From Streptomyces fragilis (GTDB taxonomy: Bacteria; Actinomycetota; Actinomycetes; Streptomycetales; Streptomycetaceae), in NCBI RefSeq assembly GCF_003112515.1, contig NZ_BEVZ01000004.1, forward strand, positions 558,001 through 622,000: 64,000 nucleotides of DNA, written 5' to 3'. The position numbers and the translations under genes are program-made. Positions 47,139 through 56,136 of this stretch are shown here, one piece after another. Numbering within the stretch: position 1 is the stretch's first letter; every line of letters begins with the position of its first letter. The notes beneath the pieces were generated by a model, which saw only the letters and a list, made by a program, of their open reading frames with translations, ran no database searches and was not told where the DNA came from.

Positions 47139-49223
47139 TCAGGGCCGCATCGACCGGTTGGGCCACCAGACCCGCGCCCCGAGGTCGCGCGCCAGCGACG
47201 GCACCAGCAGCGAACGCACCACCAGGGTGTCCAGCAGCACGCCGAACGCGACGATGAAGGCGATGAACGCCATGAAGGCCAGCGGGATCACGGTGAGCGC
47301 CGCGAAGGTCGCGGCCAGCACCACGCCCGCGGAGGTGATCACCCCGCCGGTGGCGGCGAGCCCGGTGCGGATGCCCTCCCGGGTGCCGTGCCGCAGGGTC
47401 TCCTCGCGGACCCGGGTCATCAGGAAGATGTTGTAGTCGACGCCCAGCGCCACCAGGAACACGAACCCGTACAGCGGCACCGAGGCGTCGGTGCCGGTGA
47501 AGCCGAAGCCGTAGCGGAAGAGCAGCGCGGTCACGCCGAGGGTGGCCAGGTAGTTGAGGCCCACCGTGAGGACCAGCAGGACCGGCAGGAGCAGGCCCCG
47601 CAGCAGCACGACGAGGATCACCAGGATGATCGCGAGCACCACCGGCACGATCAGCGCGCGGTCCCGCGCGGCGGTGGCCTGGGTGTCGTACTGCTGGGCG
47701 GTGTAGCCGCCGACCAGGGCGTCCGCGCCCTCCACCGCGTGCACGGCGTCGCGCAGCCGGGGGATGGTCTCCTTGGCGGCGTCGCTGTCCGCGGCCGCCT
47801 CCAGCGTGGCGTCGATCCGCACCTCGCCGTCGACCACCAGCGGCTTCCCGCGCCCGGGGCCCTCCGCGGAGACCGGTACGGCGCGGCTGACGCCCTCGGT
47901 CGCGGCGGCCGCCCGGGTGACCTCCCCGACCCGGTCGGCGCGGGCGACGATCACGGCGGGGTTGCCGGAGCCGGCCGGGAAGTGCTGCCCCAGCGCCCGC
48001 TGTCCGGTCACGGACGGGGCGTCGTTGACGAAGATCTCGTCCAGCGGCGTCCCCTTGGCGGCGAGCAGCGGGGAGAAGGCGGCGCAGACGGCCAGGCCGA
48101 TCAGGGCGGTGATCCAGATCCGGCGCGGCCTGCGGTCCACCAGGTCGGCGACGCGGTGCCACAGGCCGTGCTCGCGGCGGTCCTTCGCCTTGGCCGAGGC
48201 GGGGCGGGTGGGCCAGTAGGCGGCGTTGCCCAGCAGCACCAGGACGGCGGGCAGGAAGGTGAGCGCGGCGGCCATCGCGCAGACGACGCCGATCGCGCCG
48301 ACCGGGCCGAGCGCGCGGTTGTTGGACAGGTCGCTGACCATCAGGGCCAGCAGGCCCAGGGCGACCGTGAGGCCGCTGGCGGTGACCGCGCCGGCGGTCT
48401 GCCGCAGGGCGGTGCGCATCGCGGCGTACTTCTCGTGGCCCAGGGCGAGTTCCTCGCGGAAGCGGGCGGTGAGCAGCAGGGCGTAGTCGGTCGCCGCGCC
48501 GATCACCAGGATGAAGAGGATGCCCTGCACCTGCCCGTCGACGGAGACCACGTCCCGCCGGGCCAGCGCGTAGACGACGGCGCAGGCGAGGGAGAGCGCG
48601 AACACCGAGGTGATGATGACGACCAGCGGCAGCAGGACGCTCCGGTAGACGACCAGCAGGATGAGCAGCACCACGCAGAGCGCCACCAGGAGCAGGATGC
48701 CGTCGATCCCGGCGAAGGCCTCGGAGAGGTCGGCGCGGGTGGCGGCCGGCCCGGTGACGTAGGCGTTCATGCCGTCCACGCGGGCCGCGTCGGAGCGGAT
48801 GGAGTCGACGGCGGCCTTGGACTCCTCCTCGTCGGCCGACTCCAGCGGCAGCACGGCGGACAGGGCCCGCCCGTCCTCGGAGGGGATCAGCTGTCCGGCG
48901 CCGGGGGTGTCGGCCTTCACGCCGGGTGTCCTGGCGGCCTCGGCGAGGGCCTCACCGGCCGCCTGGCGCTGGGCGGCGGTGACGCGTCCCTCCTCGGTCA
49001 CCCAGACGACGATGGCGGGCACCGTCCGGTCGCTCTCGAACTTCCGCTGCTCCTCGGCGACCTCGGTCGACTCCGCGCTCTCGGGCAGGAACGAGGCCTG
49101 GTCGTTGGTGGCGACGCCGCTGAGCTTCCCGGCGTACGGGCCGAGGACGCCTCCCGCCAGCACCCAGACGACCACCACGAGCAGGACCGGGACGAGCCGC
49201 CGCCACCGGCGGGTTGCTTGCAT
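47139..49223 (-). CDS. MMPL/RND family transporter
   Basis: 694-residue inner-membrane exporter. ATG 49223 with ribosome site GGAGGAG. Layout is the RND duplication: a helix near the start (LVPVLLVVVVWVLAGG), outer domain, five-helix block with DYALLLTARFREELALG (residues about 245-260), a second outer domain, and the second block with DYNIFLMTRVREETLRHG. The Asp residues in these motifs lie in the proton relay region. MMPL proteins export lipids, siderophores or drugs in actinobacteria; no cargo is evident. No regulator is adjacent. Confidence 0.88.
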   Translation of the reverse strand: MQATRRWRRLVPVLLVVVVWVLAGGVLGPYAGKLSGVATNDQASFLPESAESTEVAEEQRKFESDRTVPAIVVWVTEEGRVTAAQRQAAGEALAEAARTPGVKADTPGAGQLIPSEDGRALSAVLPLESADEEESKAAVDSIRSDAARVDGMNAYVTGPAATRADLSEAFAGIDGILLLVALCVVLLILLVVYRSVLLPLVVIITSVFALSLACAVVYALARRDVVSVDGQVQGILFILVIGAATDYALLLTARFREELALGHEKYAAMRTALRQTAGAVTASGLTVALGLLALMVSDLSNNRALGPVGAIGVVCAMAAALTFLPAVLVLLGNAAYWPTRPASAKAKDRREHGLWHRVADLVDRRPRRIWITALIGLAVCAAFSPLLAAKGTPLDEIFVNDAPSVTGQRALGQHFPAGSGNPAVIVARADRVGEVTRAAAATEGVSRAVPVSAEGPGRGKPLVVDGEVRIDATLEAAADSDAAKETIPRLRDAVHAVEGADALVGGYTAQQYDTQATAARDRALIVPVVLAIILVILVVLLRGLLLPVLLVLTVGLNYLATLGVTALLFRYGFGFTGTDASVPLYGFVFLVALGVDYNIFLMTRVREETLRHGTREGIRTGLAATGGVITSAGVVLAATFAALTVIPLAFMAFIAFIVAFGVLLDTLVVRSLLVPSLARDLGARVWWPNRSMRP

Positions 49224-49511
49224 GGACTGTCTCCTCCGCCGCACCGTCAGGTCTTGCCGCCCTCTGCGGAGCCTACGGTTCCCGGGGGCCGGTGCCCCGC
49301 CCGGCGCGCCCCATCCCCACGCGACCGGGCGTGCCGCGCTTCGGCGCCGGCGCGGAGGCCCCCGCCGTCAGGGTCCGGGTGCCGGGCCAATGCCCTCGGT
49401 CCGGCAGGACCCCCTGAACACCCGTTCGGTGAAACGTCGTCACCTGGGTAGACGGCCGTCGACGGGCGGCCGGACGGCGGCCCTGCGCGCGACGGCGAGG
49501 GGGAGGACGGC

Positions 49512-50279
49512 ATGACCACCACACCCGGTGAACGGATTCCAGCGACGGGCCGCCGTCGCCGCTTCGACCTGCACTCGACGGCGATGCAGTTCGGCCTGCT
49601 CGCGGTGCTGGTGCTGATGCTGGGCCTGGTGGCCCGGGTGGCCGCGGGGGCGATCGGCCGCCGGCCCGGGTGGATCGCCGTGCTGGCCCTGCTGGCGGTC
49701 TTCGCCTTCCTCGCCGTGCGGCGACGACGACGCCGCCGCTCGGTCGCCCAGCTGGCCCGCACCACCGCCGACGCGCTCGACCGCGCCACCGGGACGGCGA
49801 TGGACGAGCTGGAGACCGAGCCCGCGCCGGCCACCGACCTGCCGGCCTCCGCCCCCGAGCCGACGGTCGCGCTGCCCCCGCTGCCCGACTACGACGCCAT
49901 GGACGCCGACGAGTTCGAGCAGGCGGTGGCGGAGCTGTGCGAGCGGGACGGCTGCACCGGCGTCGAGGTGGTCGGCGGGGCGGGCGACCTGGGTGCGGAC
50001 GTCCTCGCCGTCACCCCGGACGGCCGCCGGGTGGTCCTGCAGTGCAAGCGCTACAGCGCCACCAACAAGGTCGGCTCCCAGGACCTCCAGCGCTTCGGCG
50101 GCACCTGCTTCACCGTCCACGAGGCGCACGTCGCCGCCCTGGTCACCACCAGCGACTTCACCGCCCCGGCCCTGGAGTACGCCGAGCAGTGCGGCATCCT
50201 CTGCGTCGACCGCGAGGCGCTGCTCGCCTGGACGCTGGGCGCCGCCCTGCCGCCCTGGGGCGCACCCGCCCCGGCCTGA
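49512..50279 (+). CDS. Membrane-tethered Mrr-like restriction endonuclease
   Basis: 255 residues. After a 25-residue cytoplasmic start come two hydrophobic segments (MQFGLLAVLVLMLGLVARVAAGAI and WIAVLALLAVFAFLAV) separated by a short loop, then a basic stop (RRRRRRRS). The C-terminal 120 residues are a PD-(D/E)xK fold of the Mrr cat type: DADEFEQAVAELCERDGCTGVEVVG, GDLGADVLAV (catalytic Asp), VVLQCKRYS (QxK), and ALVTTSDFTAPALEYAEQCGI. Such domains cleave modified DNA or act as Mrr-like nucleases. The membrane anchor with a nuclease facing the cytoplasm is the notable point. No methylase gene is nearby. Confidence 0.82.
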   Translation: MTTTPGERIPATGRRRRFDLHSTAMQFGLLAVLVLMLGLVARVAAGAIGRRPGWIAVLALLAVFAFLAVRRRRRRRSVAQLARTTADALDRATGTAMDELETEPAPATDLPASAPEPTVALPPLPDYDAMDADEFEQAVAELCERDGCTGVEVVGGAGDLGADVLAVTPDGRRVVLQCKRYSATNKVGSQDLQRFGGTCFTVHEAHVAALVTTSDFTAPALEYAEQCGILCVDREALLAWTLGAALPPWGAPAPA

Positions 50280-50306
50280 CCGACCGCCGGGCGCTCGAGG
50301 TGGTGC

Positions 50307-51203
50307 TCAGGTACGGGCCCGCTGTGTCACGGCGATGCAGGCGAGGACCGCCAGGGCGGTCAGCGGGGCGAGGGGGGAGAGGGGCTCGCCCAGCAGCCAG
50401 ACCGCCCAGCCGATCGTCAGGAGCGGCTGGGCGAGCTGGAGCTGGCTCGCGCGCGGCACCCCGACGACGGCCATCCCCCGGTACCAGACCACGAAGCCCC
50501 CGAACTGCGAGACGGCGGCGATGTACGCCATCCCGGCCAGTGCCCGGCCGCTCGGGTGCACCGGTTCGGCGGGCAGGGCGAGCGCGGTGACCAGCGCCGA
50601 GACGGGCAGCGCGGCCACCACGCCCCAGCCGATGACCTGCCAGCCCGGCATGTGCCCGGCCAGGCGTCCGCCCTGCGCGTACCCGGCGGCGCAGACGAGC
50701 AGGGCGGCGAAGAGGTAGAGGTCCCCCAGGGCCGGCCGGCCGCCGCTGTGGTGGAGGGTGAACGCCAGCACGGCGAGCGCCCCCGTCCCGGCCGCAGCCC
50801 AGAACGCGCGGGAGGGCCGCCGGCCGGTCAGGGCGGAGGAGAACACGGCGGTGGCCAGCGGCAGCAGGCCGACGACCACGGCGGAGTGGGCGGTGGTGGA
50901 CACCCGCAGCGCCAGCGTGGTCAGCAGGGGGAAACCGACGACGCAACCGCCGGCCACGGTGAGCAGGGCGGGCCAGTGCGCGCGGGCGGGCACGGGCACC
51001 CGGGCCAGGCGCAGGCAGAGCGCGGCGAGCAGCCCGGCGAGCAGGCCGCGGACACCGGTGGCGGTCCAGGGGCCGAAGCCCTCCAGGGCCCACACGGTGG
51101 CCGGGAAGCTCAGCGAGAAGGAGACCACGCCGAGGGCGGCGGGGAGAGTACCGCTGCGGAAGTCCGGTGCGGTCACCGCAGTAGCGCTATCGTGTGCTGT
51201 CAT
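50307..51203 (-). CDS. EamA/DMT-family transporter
   Basis: 298 residues from ATG 51203 (MTAHDSATAVTAPDFRSG). Ten hydrophobic segments in two five-helix repeats of the drug/metabolite transporter type, e.g. LPAALGVVSFSLSFPATVWALEGF and WQVIGWGVVAALPVSALVTAL. Function as an exporter of amino acids or small metabolites is inferred. The start codon overlaps, on the opposite strand, the start of the MocR regulator at 51202, a pairing common for regulator-controlled exporters. Confidence 0.85.
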   Translation of the reverse strand: MTAHDSATAVTAPDFRSGTLPAALGVVSFSLSFPATVWALEGFGPWTATGVRGLLAGLLAALCLRLARVPVPARAHWPALLTVAGGCVVGFPLLTTLALRVSTTAHSAVVVGLLPLATAVFSSALTGRRPSRAFWAAAGTGALAVLAFTLHHSGGRPALGDLYLFAALLVCAAGYAQGGRLAGHMPGWQVIGWGVVAALPVSALVTALALPAEPVHPSGRALAGMAYIAAVSQFGGFVVWYRGMAVVGVPRASQLQLAQPLLTIGWAVWLLGEPLSPLAPLTALAVLACIAVTQRART

Positions 51204-52659
51204 GAATGACGGTAGCAGTGTCGACCGGCTGGCCGCGATCCTCCGCAGGGAGCTGGAGCACCGCCCGCCGGGGCACAAGCTCCCCTCCAGCCGGGAACTG
51301 ACCGACCGCCACCAGGTGAGTCCGGTGACGGTGTCGCGCGCGGTCGCCGTCCTGGCCGACGAGGGACTGGTCGTGGCCCGTCCGGGCGCCGGTGTCTTCC
51401 GGGCCGCCGCGCCGCCCGCCGCCGCGGCCACCGGCGACCTGTCCTGGCAGGAGGTCGCCCTGAGCGCCGACCCCCCGCGCACCGCGCTGGACGTGGGAGC
51501 GCGCGCCGCGGACGCCTCCGGCATCCTCACCACCCTCTCCGCGCCGCCGCCCGAGGTGGTCGACCTCAGCGGCGGCTACCCGCACGCCGCGCTGCAGCCG
51601 GAGCGCGCCCTCGCGGCCGCCCTCGCCCGGGCGGGCCGGCGTCCGGGCACCTGGTCGCGCCCTCCGGTGGAGGGCCTGCCGGAGCTGCGCGAATGGTTCG
51701 CCCGCGATGTCGGCGGCCCCGGCGGAGCGCTGACCGCGGGCGACGTGCTGATCACCGCCGGCGGGCAGAGCGCGCTGACCACCGCGCTGCGCGCGCTGAC
51801 CGCCCCGGGCTCGCCGGTGCTGGTGGAGTCCCCCACCTACCCGGGCACGCTCGCCGTGGCCCGGGCCGCCGGTCTGCGTCCGGTGCCGGTCCCGGTGGAC
51901 GCGGACGGCATCCGCACCGACCTGCTGACCGAGGCCTTCACCGCCACCCGGGCCCGCCTGCTGGTCTGTCAGCCCCTCTTCCAGAACCCCACCGGCGCGG
52001 TGCTCTCCCCCGCGCGCCGGCAGGAGGTGCTGGCCGTCGCCCGCCGGGCGGGCGCCTTCGTGGTGGAGGACGACTTCGCGCGCCGTCTGGTCCACGCGGA
52101 CGCCCCGGCGCCGCCGCGGCCACTGGCCGCCGACGACCCGGACGGTGTGGTCGTGCACATCCGCTCGCTCACCAAGGCCTCGGCGCCGAGCCTGCGCGTG
52201 GGCGCCCTCACCGCGCGTGGCCCCGCGCTGGAGCGGCTGCGCGCGGTGCACGCGGTCGACAGCCTCTTCGTGCCGCGCCCGCTGCAGGAGACCGCCCTCG
52301 AACTGGTCTGCTCCCCCGCCTGGTCACGCCACCTGCGGACGCTCGCCGCGGCCCTGCGCGACCGCCGCACCACCCTGCTGGCCGCCCTGGCCTCCGCGCT
52401 GCCCGGCCTGCTGCCGCCGCGCCCGCCGCACGGCGGCTACCACCTCTGGCTGCGCCTGCCCGGCGGCCTCGACGAGCGGGACGTCACCGCCGCCGCCCTG
52501 CGCCGCGGCGTGGCCGTCACCCCCGGCGCCCCGTACTTCCCCGCCGGGCCGGCCGCGGCCCACCTCCGCCTCAGCTACGTCGGCACACCCGGCGCCGCGC
52601 AGTTGGAGGAGGGCGTCCAGCGGCTGGCGCAGGCGCTCGGGGGCGGGACCACCGCCTGA
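51202..52659 (+). CDS. MocR-type PLP-dependent transcriptional regulator
   Basis: 485 residues. GntR-type winged helix at residues 5-75 (GHKLPSSRELTDRHQVSPVTVSRA, then VLADEGLVVARPGAGVFRA), a linker, and a class I aminotransferase-like domain with DLSGGYP, FQNPTGAVLSPARRQEVL and the PLP lysine in RSLTKASAPSLRVGAL. MocR members bind a PLP adduct and control a divergent gene. ATG 51202 overlaps the start codon of the opposite EamA gene in CATG; no ribosome site is visible, and TATCGT at 51188-51193 would place transcription at the ATG, so a leaderless message is likely. Confidence 0.9.
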   Translation: MNDGSSVDRLAAILRRELEHRPPGHKLPSSRELTDRHQVSPVTVSRAVAVLADEGLVVARPGAGVFRAAAPPAAAATGDLSWQEVALSADPPRTALDVGARAADASGILTTLSAPPPEVVDLSGGYPHAALQPERALAAALARAGRRPGTWSRPPVEGLPELREWFARDVGGPGGALTAGDVLITAGGQSALTTALRALTAPGSPVLVESPTYPGTLAVARAAGLRPVPVPVDADGIRTDLLTEAFTATRARLLVCQPLFQNPTGAVLSPARRQEVLAVARRAGAFVVEDDFARRLVHADAPAPPRPLAADDPDGVVVHIRSLTKASAPSLRVGALTARGPALERLRAVHAVDSLFVPRPLQETALELVCSPAWSRHLRTLAAALRDRRTTLLAALASALPGLLPPRPPHGGYHLWLRLPGGLDERDVTAAALRRGVAVTPGAPYFPAGPAAAHLRLSYVGTPGAAQLEEGVQRLAQALGGGTTA

Positions 52660-52782
52660 GGACCGCACGGCCCGGGACCACACGGCCCGCGGACCGCGCA
52701 CCCCGAGGACCGCGCACCCCGAGGACCGCGCGGGCTGGACGCCGCGCGACCTGGCGATCGCGCGCCGGACCGCAACGCTTAC

Positions 52783-52820
52783 GTGATCAAAATGACTGCA
52801 CACCAACAACGGTGATCACC
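52783..52820. promoter_or_regulatory. Possible operator pair upstream of the small membrane protein
   Basis: GTGATCA occurs at 52783-52789 and again at 52812-52818, the second within the palindrome GGTGATCACC, 29 bases apart. It lies 84-119 bases upstream of GTG 52902, in the only AT-richer stretch of the 242-base gap. A 16-base direct repeat, GACCGCGCACCCCGAG, occurs in tandem before it (around 52694-52726). Confidence 0.35.
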
Positions 52821-52901
52821 TACGCTGCCCTGCGGCCCGTCCCCGTGGGGACACGCGCCTCATCCGTCACACCCGTGCACCACACCCCAGGGGGGGTTCC
52901 C

Positions 52902-53339
52902 GTGGAACGCCTTTTCGCGCTCCGGCAGTTCCTGATCATGATCGTCGGCCTGGTCGGCGGCGTCTGCCTGATCGGCTTCAGCATCATCCGCATGGACACG
53001 CAGCTCACCGGCACGCCCGGCCGGTTCACGGCCCAGCTCTGCGAGAGCGAGACGACCCGGCGCGGCGGCGTCAACTGGTCGTGCACCGGATCGTTCGTGG
53101 CCGACGACAAGTCGTTCACCCTCGAGTCCGCCGAGATGGACACCACCTTCGACTCCGAGCCCACCGCCCCGGTGGCGGCCAAGGCGGAGGGCCCGGACGC
53201 CACCACCGTCGTGGCCGACGACCCGAAGAAGTGGGCGATCCCCGGCGGCACCGGCGTGATCATCTTCGGCTTCGGCGCCTTCATGCTCCGCGGCCGCCTG
53301 CGCGACCGCAAGGAGAGCCGGGCCGCCGCGGCGGTCTGA
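52902..53339 (+). CDS. Two-helix membrane protein with an extracytoplasmic domain
   Basis: 145 residues from GTG 52902, chosen because AGGGGGG precedes it. One helix near the N-terminus (FLIMIVGLVGGVCLIGFSII), an outer domain of about 85 residues with a pair of cysteines (QLCESE, WSCTGS) and Thr/Asp-rich segments, and a second helix (GTGVIIFGFGAFML) with a basic end (RGRLRDRKESR). The pattern matches small DUF3592-like membrane proteins of Streptomyces, with no catalytic motif. Ends at a strong hairpin. Confidence 0.7.
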   Translation: MERLFALRQFLIMIVGLVGGVCLIGFSIIRMDTQLTGTPGRFTAQLCESETTRRGGVNWSCTGSFVADDKSFTLESAEMDTTFDSEPTAPVAAKAEGPDATTVVADDPKKWAIPGGTGVIIFGFGAFMLRGRLRDRKESRAAAAV

Positions 53340-53383
53340 CGCCCCGGCGGCCCGCGGCGGACCGAGCCGCCGGCTCCGGCACC

Positions 53384-53424
53384 CGAAGGCGCCCCGTGCG
53401 GCCCGTCCGCACGGGGCGCCTTCG
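53384..53424 (+). terminator. Terminator of the two-helix protein gene
   Basis: Perfect 18-bp stem: CGAAGGCGCCCCGTGCGG (53384-53401) with 53407-53424, 5-base loop CCCGT, 44 bases past the stop. Confidence 0.8.
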
Positions 53425-53524
53425 CGCGTTCCGGCGGCCGCCGTCGCGGATCCACGACACCGCCGCCGCACCCCCACGGCGGCGGCCACCGTTCCGCGCA
53501 CGCGCAAGCTTGACCAAATCCTGA

Positions 53525-53543
53525 TAAGGACAGCCTTTCCTAA
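53525..53543. promoter_or_regulatory. Iron box (DmdR/IdeR-type operator) of the efe operon
   Basis: TAAGGACAGCCTTTCCTAA, matching the DtxR-family consensus TWAGGTWAGSCTWACCTWA at about 16 of 19 positions, including both TAAGG/CCTAA ends. It lies 84 bases upstream of the efeO ATG and just upstream of a possible -10 TAGACT (53560-53565). Expected to bind the iron-loaded regulator and repress the operon when iron is plentiful. Confidence 0.8.
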
Positions 53544-53627
53544 CCCGCCTCCACGTGCCTAGACTCCGCTGCGGCCCGGACGGTCACGCCCGCGCCCCCA
53601 GGCCCACCCCGCGTGAATCGAGGCATC

Positions 53628-54791
53628 ATGTCCGTCAGCACTCGCCCCCTTCTTCTCGGCGCCGGCACCGCGCTGGCCGCCGTCGTGGCCCTGTCGGGCT
53701 GCACCCAGAAGGCCGCGAGCGAGGACGACGCCCTCCGGGTGACGGCCACCGACTCGGCCTGCGAGGTCTCCGCGAAGGACTTCCCCGCCGGCCACGTCAC
53801 CCTCAATGTGGAGAACAAGGGGTCCAAGGTCACCGAGGTGTACCTCCTCTTCCCCGACGACCGGATCGTGGCCGAGCGCGAGAACATAGGCCCCGGCACC
53901 AAGGCGTCCCTGGTCGCCGAGGTGAAGGCCGGCGACTACCAGATCGCCTGCAAGCCCGGCATGAAGGGCGACGGCATCCGCCAGAAGGTCGAGGCCACCG
54001 GCAAGGGCAAGGCCCCCGCGCGCAGCGCCGAGGCGGACGCCGCGGTCGCCTCCTTCCGCTCGTACGTGCTGGCCCAGGCCGAGCAGACGCTGCCCCGGGC
54101 CCAGGCGTTCGCCGACGCGGTGAAGGCCGGCGACGTCGAGAAGGCCAAGGAGCTCTACGCCCCGTCCCGCATCGGCTGGGAGCGCACCGAGCCCGTCGCG
54201 GAGTCCTTCGGCGACATCGACCCCAAGGTCGACGTCCGTGAGGACGGCCTCGAGGAGGGCCAGGACCCGGCGAAGGACTGGACCGGCTGGCACCGCCTGG
54301 AGAAGGCCCTCTGGGACGAGGGGAAGATCGGCGACCGCGAGAAGGAGCTCGCCGACCAGCTGATGAAGGACCTCGAGGACTGGGTGCAGCGCGTCGGCAC
54401 GGCCGAGATCACCCCGACCTCCATGGCCAACGGCGCCAAGGAACTCCTCGACGAGGTCGCCACCGGCAAGGTCACCGGCGAGGAGGAGCGCTACTCCCAC
54501 ACCGACCTGGTCGACTTCAAGGCCAACCTCGAGGGCGCCGCCAAGTCCTACGAACTGCTCAAGCCGGTCGCCGGGAAGAACGACCCCGAGCTGGTCAAGA
54601 CGCTCGACGAGCGGTTCGCCGCGCTGACCGAGCTGCTGGACGAGTACCGCACGGACAAGGGCGAGGAGCCGGACTCCTACACCTACGTCTCGTACGACAA
54701 GGTCGGCAAGGCGGACCGCAAGGAGCTCTCCGACGGCGTGAACGCCCTGGCCGAGCCGCTGTCCAAGCTGTCCGCCGCCGTCGCGAAGTAA
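53628..54791 (+). CDS. efeO: Iron uptake system lipoprotein EfeO
   Basis: 387 residues from ATG 53628 (ribosome site GAGG). The signal ends in lipobox LSGC (Cys about 25), so it is a surface lipoprotein. Residues 30-120 are a cupredoxin-like domain (VTLNVENKGSKVTEVYLLFPDD) and residues 130-385 an M75/imelysin-like domain with the metal motif in GWHRLEKALW (HxxE). EfeO collects iron and hands it to EfeB and EfeU. First gene of the efeO-efeB-efeU operon behind the iron box. Confidence 0.93.
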   Translation: MSVSTRPLLLGAGTALAAVVALSGCTQKAASEDDALRVTATDSACEVSAKDFPAGHVTLNVENKGSKVTEVYLLFPDDRIVAERENIGPGTKASLVAEVKAGDYQIACKPGMKGDGIRQKVEATGKGKAPARSAEADAAVASFRSYVLAQAEQTLPRAQAFADAVKAGDVEKAKELYAPSRIGWERTEPVAESFGDIDPKVDVREDGLEEGQDPAKDWTGWHRLEKALWDEGKIGDREKELADQLMKDLEDWVQRVGTAEITPTSMANGAKELLDEVATGKVTGEEERYSHTDLVDFKANLEGAAKSYELLKPVAGKNDPELVKTLDERFAALTELLDEYRTDKGEEPDSYTYVSYDKVGKADRKELSDGVNALAEPLSKLSAAVAK

Positions 54792-54837
54792 CCGCCCGGC
54801 CCCTCCCGCCCGCACGACCGTCAGGAAGAAGCGAGAC

Positions 54838-56076
54838 ATGTCCGAGAAGCCGCACGGCGACGCCGCACCCTCGCGTCGCGCGGTGCTCGGCTGGGGCGGC
54901 GCCGGGCTCGCGCTCGGCGCCGCCGCGGTGGGGGGCACCGTGGCCGTCGCCGGCGCCGGGGAGGACGGCCCCTCCTCGTCCGACGGCGTCGTTCCCTTCC
55001 ACGGCCGGCACCAGGCGGGCATCGCCACGCCCGTCCAGGACCGGCTGCACTTCGCCGCCTTCGACGTGCGGACGAAGGACCGCGCCGAGCTGGTGCGGAT
55101 GCTGAAGGAGTGGACGCGGGCGGCCGAGCGGATGACGGCCGGCCGCGCCGTGGGCGAGGGCGCCTACGGCGGCATACCGGAGGCGCCGCCGGACGACACC
55201 GGTGAGGCCCTCGGGCTGCCGGCGTCCCGGCTGACCCTGACCATCGGTTTCGGCCCGTCCCTCTTCGACGACCGCTTCGGCCTGGCCGGCCGGCGCCCCG
55301 ACGCGCTGGAGGACCTGCCGAAGTTCCCCGGCGACAACCTGGACCCGGCGCGCAGCGGTGGCGACCTGTGCGTGCAGGCCTGCGCCGACGACCCGCAGGT
55401 GGCGGTGCACGCCATCCGCAACCTGACCCGGATCGGCTTCGGCACGGTCGCGATCCGCTGGTCCCAGCTCGGTTTCGGCAAGACCTCCTCCACCACGCCC
55501 GAGGCGCAGACCCCGCGCAACCTGTTCGGTTTCAAGGACGGCACCCGCAACATCTCCGGCACCGACACCGCCTCGCTGGACCAGCACGTCTGGGCGGGCG
55601 GAGGGAACGCCGGCTGGATGGCGGGCGGTTCCTACCTGGTGGCCCGCCGCATTCGCATGAACGTCGAGACCTGGGACCGCACCTCCCTGCAGGAGCAGGA
55701 GGACGTCTTCGGCCGCGACAAGCGGCGGGGCGCGGCGGTCGGCAGGAGCGGGGAGCACGACGAGCCGTTCCTGAAGGCGATGAAGCCGGACTCCCACGTG
55801 CGCCTCGCGCACCCGGACTCCAACGGCGGCGCGGCGATGCTGCGGCGCGGCTACTCCTTCACCGACGGCACCGACGGCCTCGGCCGCCTGGACGCGGGCC
55901 TGTTCTTCCTGGCCTACCAGAGCGACCCGCGGACCGGGTTCGTCCCCGTCCAGAGGGCCCTGGCGCGTTCCGACGCGCTCAACGAGTACATCCAGCACGT
56001 GGGCTCGGCACTGTTCGCCGTCCCCCCGGGCGTCCGCGACGAGGACGACTGGTGGGGCCGGGCGCTGTTCACCTGA
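54838..56076 (+). CDS. efeB: Dye-decolourising-type haem peroxidase EfeB
   Basis: 412 residues. Tat signal (SRRAVLGWGGAGLALGAA) with the twin-arginine. DyP-family haem peroxidase: the GxxDG motif in FGFKDGTRNISG (about residue 227), proximal haem histidine expected in the LAHPDS-type region, and MAGGSYLVARRIRMNVETWDRTSL. EfeB releases iron from haem or oxidises ferrous iron for the permease. Follows efeO by 46 bases and precedes efeU by 60; gene order differs from the E. coli efeU-O-B layout. Confidence 0.92.
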   Translation: MSEKPHGDAAPSRRAVLGWGGAGLALGAAAVGGTVAVAGAGEDGPSSSDGVVPFHGRHQAGIATPVQDRLHFAAFDVRTKDRAELVRMLKEWTRAAERMTAGRAVGEGAYGGIPEAPPDDTGEALGLPASRLTLTIGFGPSLFDDRFGLAGRRPDALEDLPKFPGDNLDPARSGGDLCVQACADDPQVAVHAIRNLTRIGFGTVAIRWSQLGFGKTSSTTPEAQTPRNLFGFKDGTRNISGTDTASLDQHVWAGGGNAGWMAGGSYLVARRIRMNVETWDRTSLQEQEDVFGRDKRRGAAVGRSGEHDEPFLKAMKPDSHVRLAHPDSNGGAAMLRRGYSFTDGTDGLGRLDAGLFFLAYQSDPRTGFVPVQRALARSDALNEYIQHVGSALFAVPPGVRDEDDWWGRALFT

Positions 56077-56136
56077 CGCACCGCACGGCCCCGCTGCTCG
56101 ACCCCTGTCCGTCCCCGCTCGGAGAAAGGAACCGGC

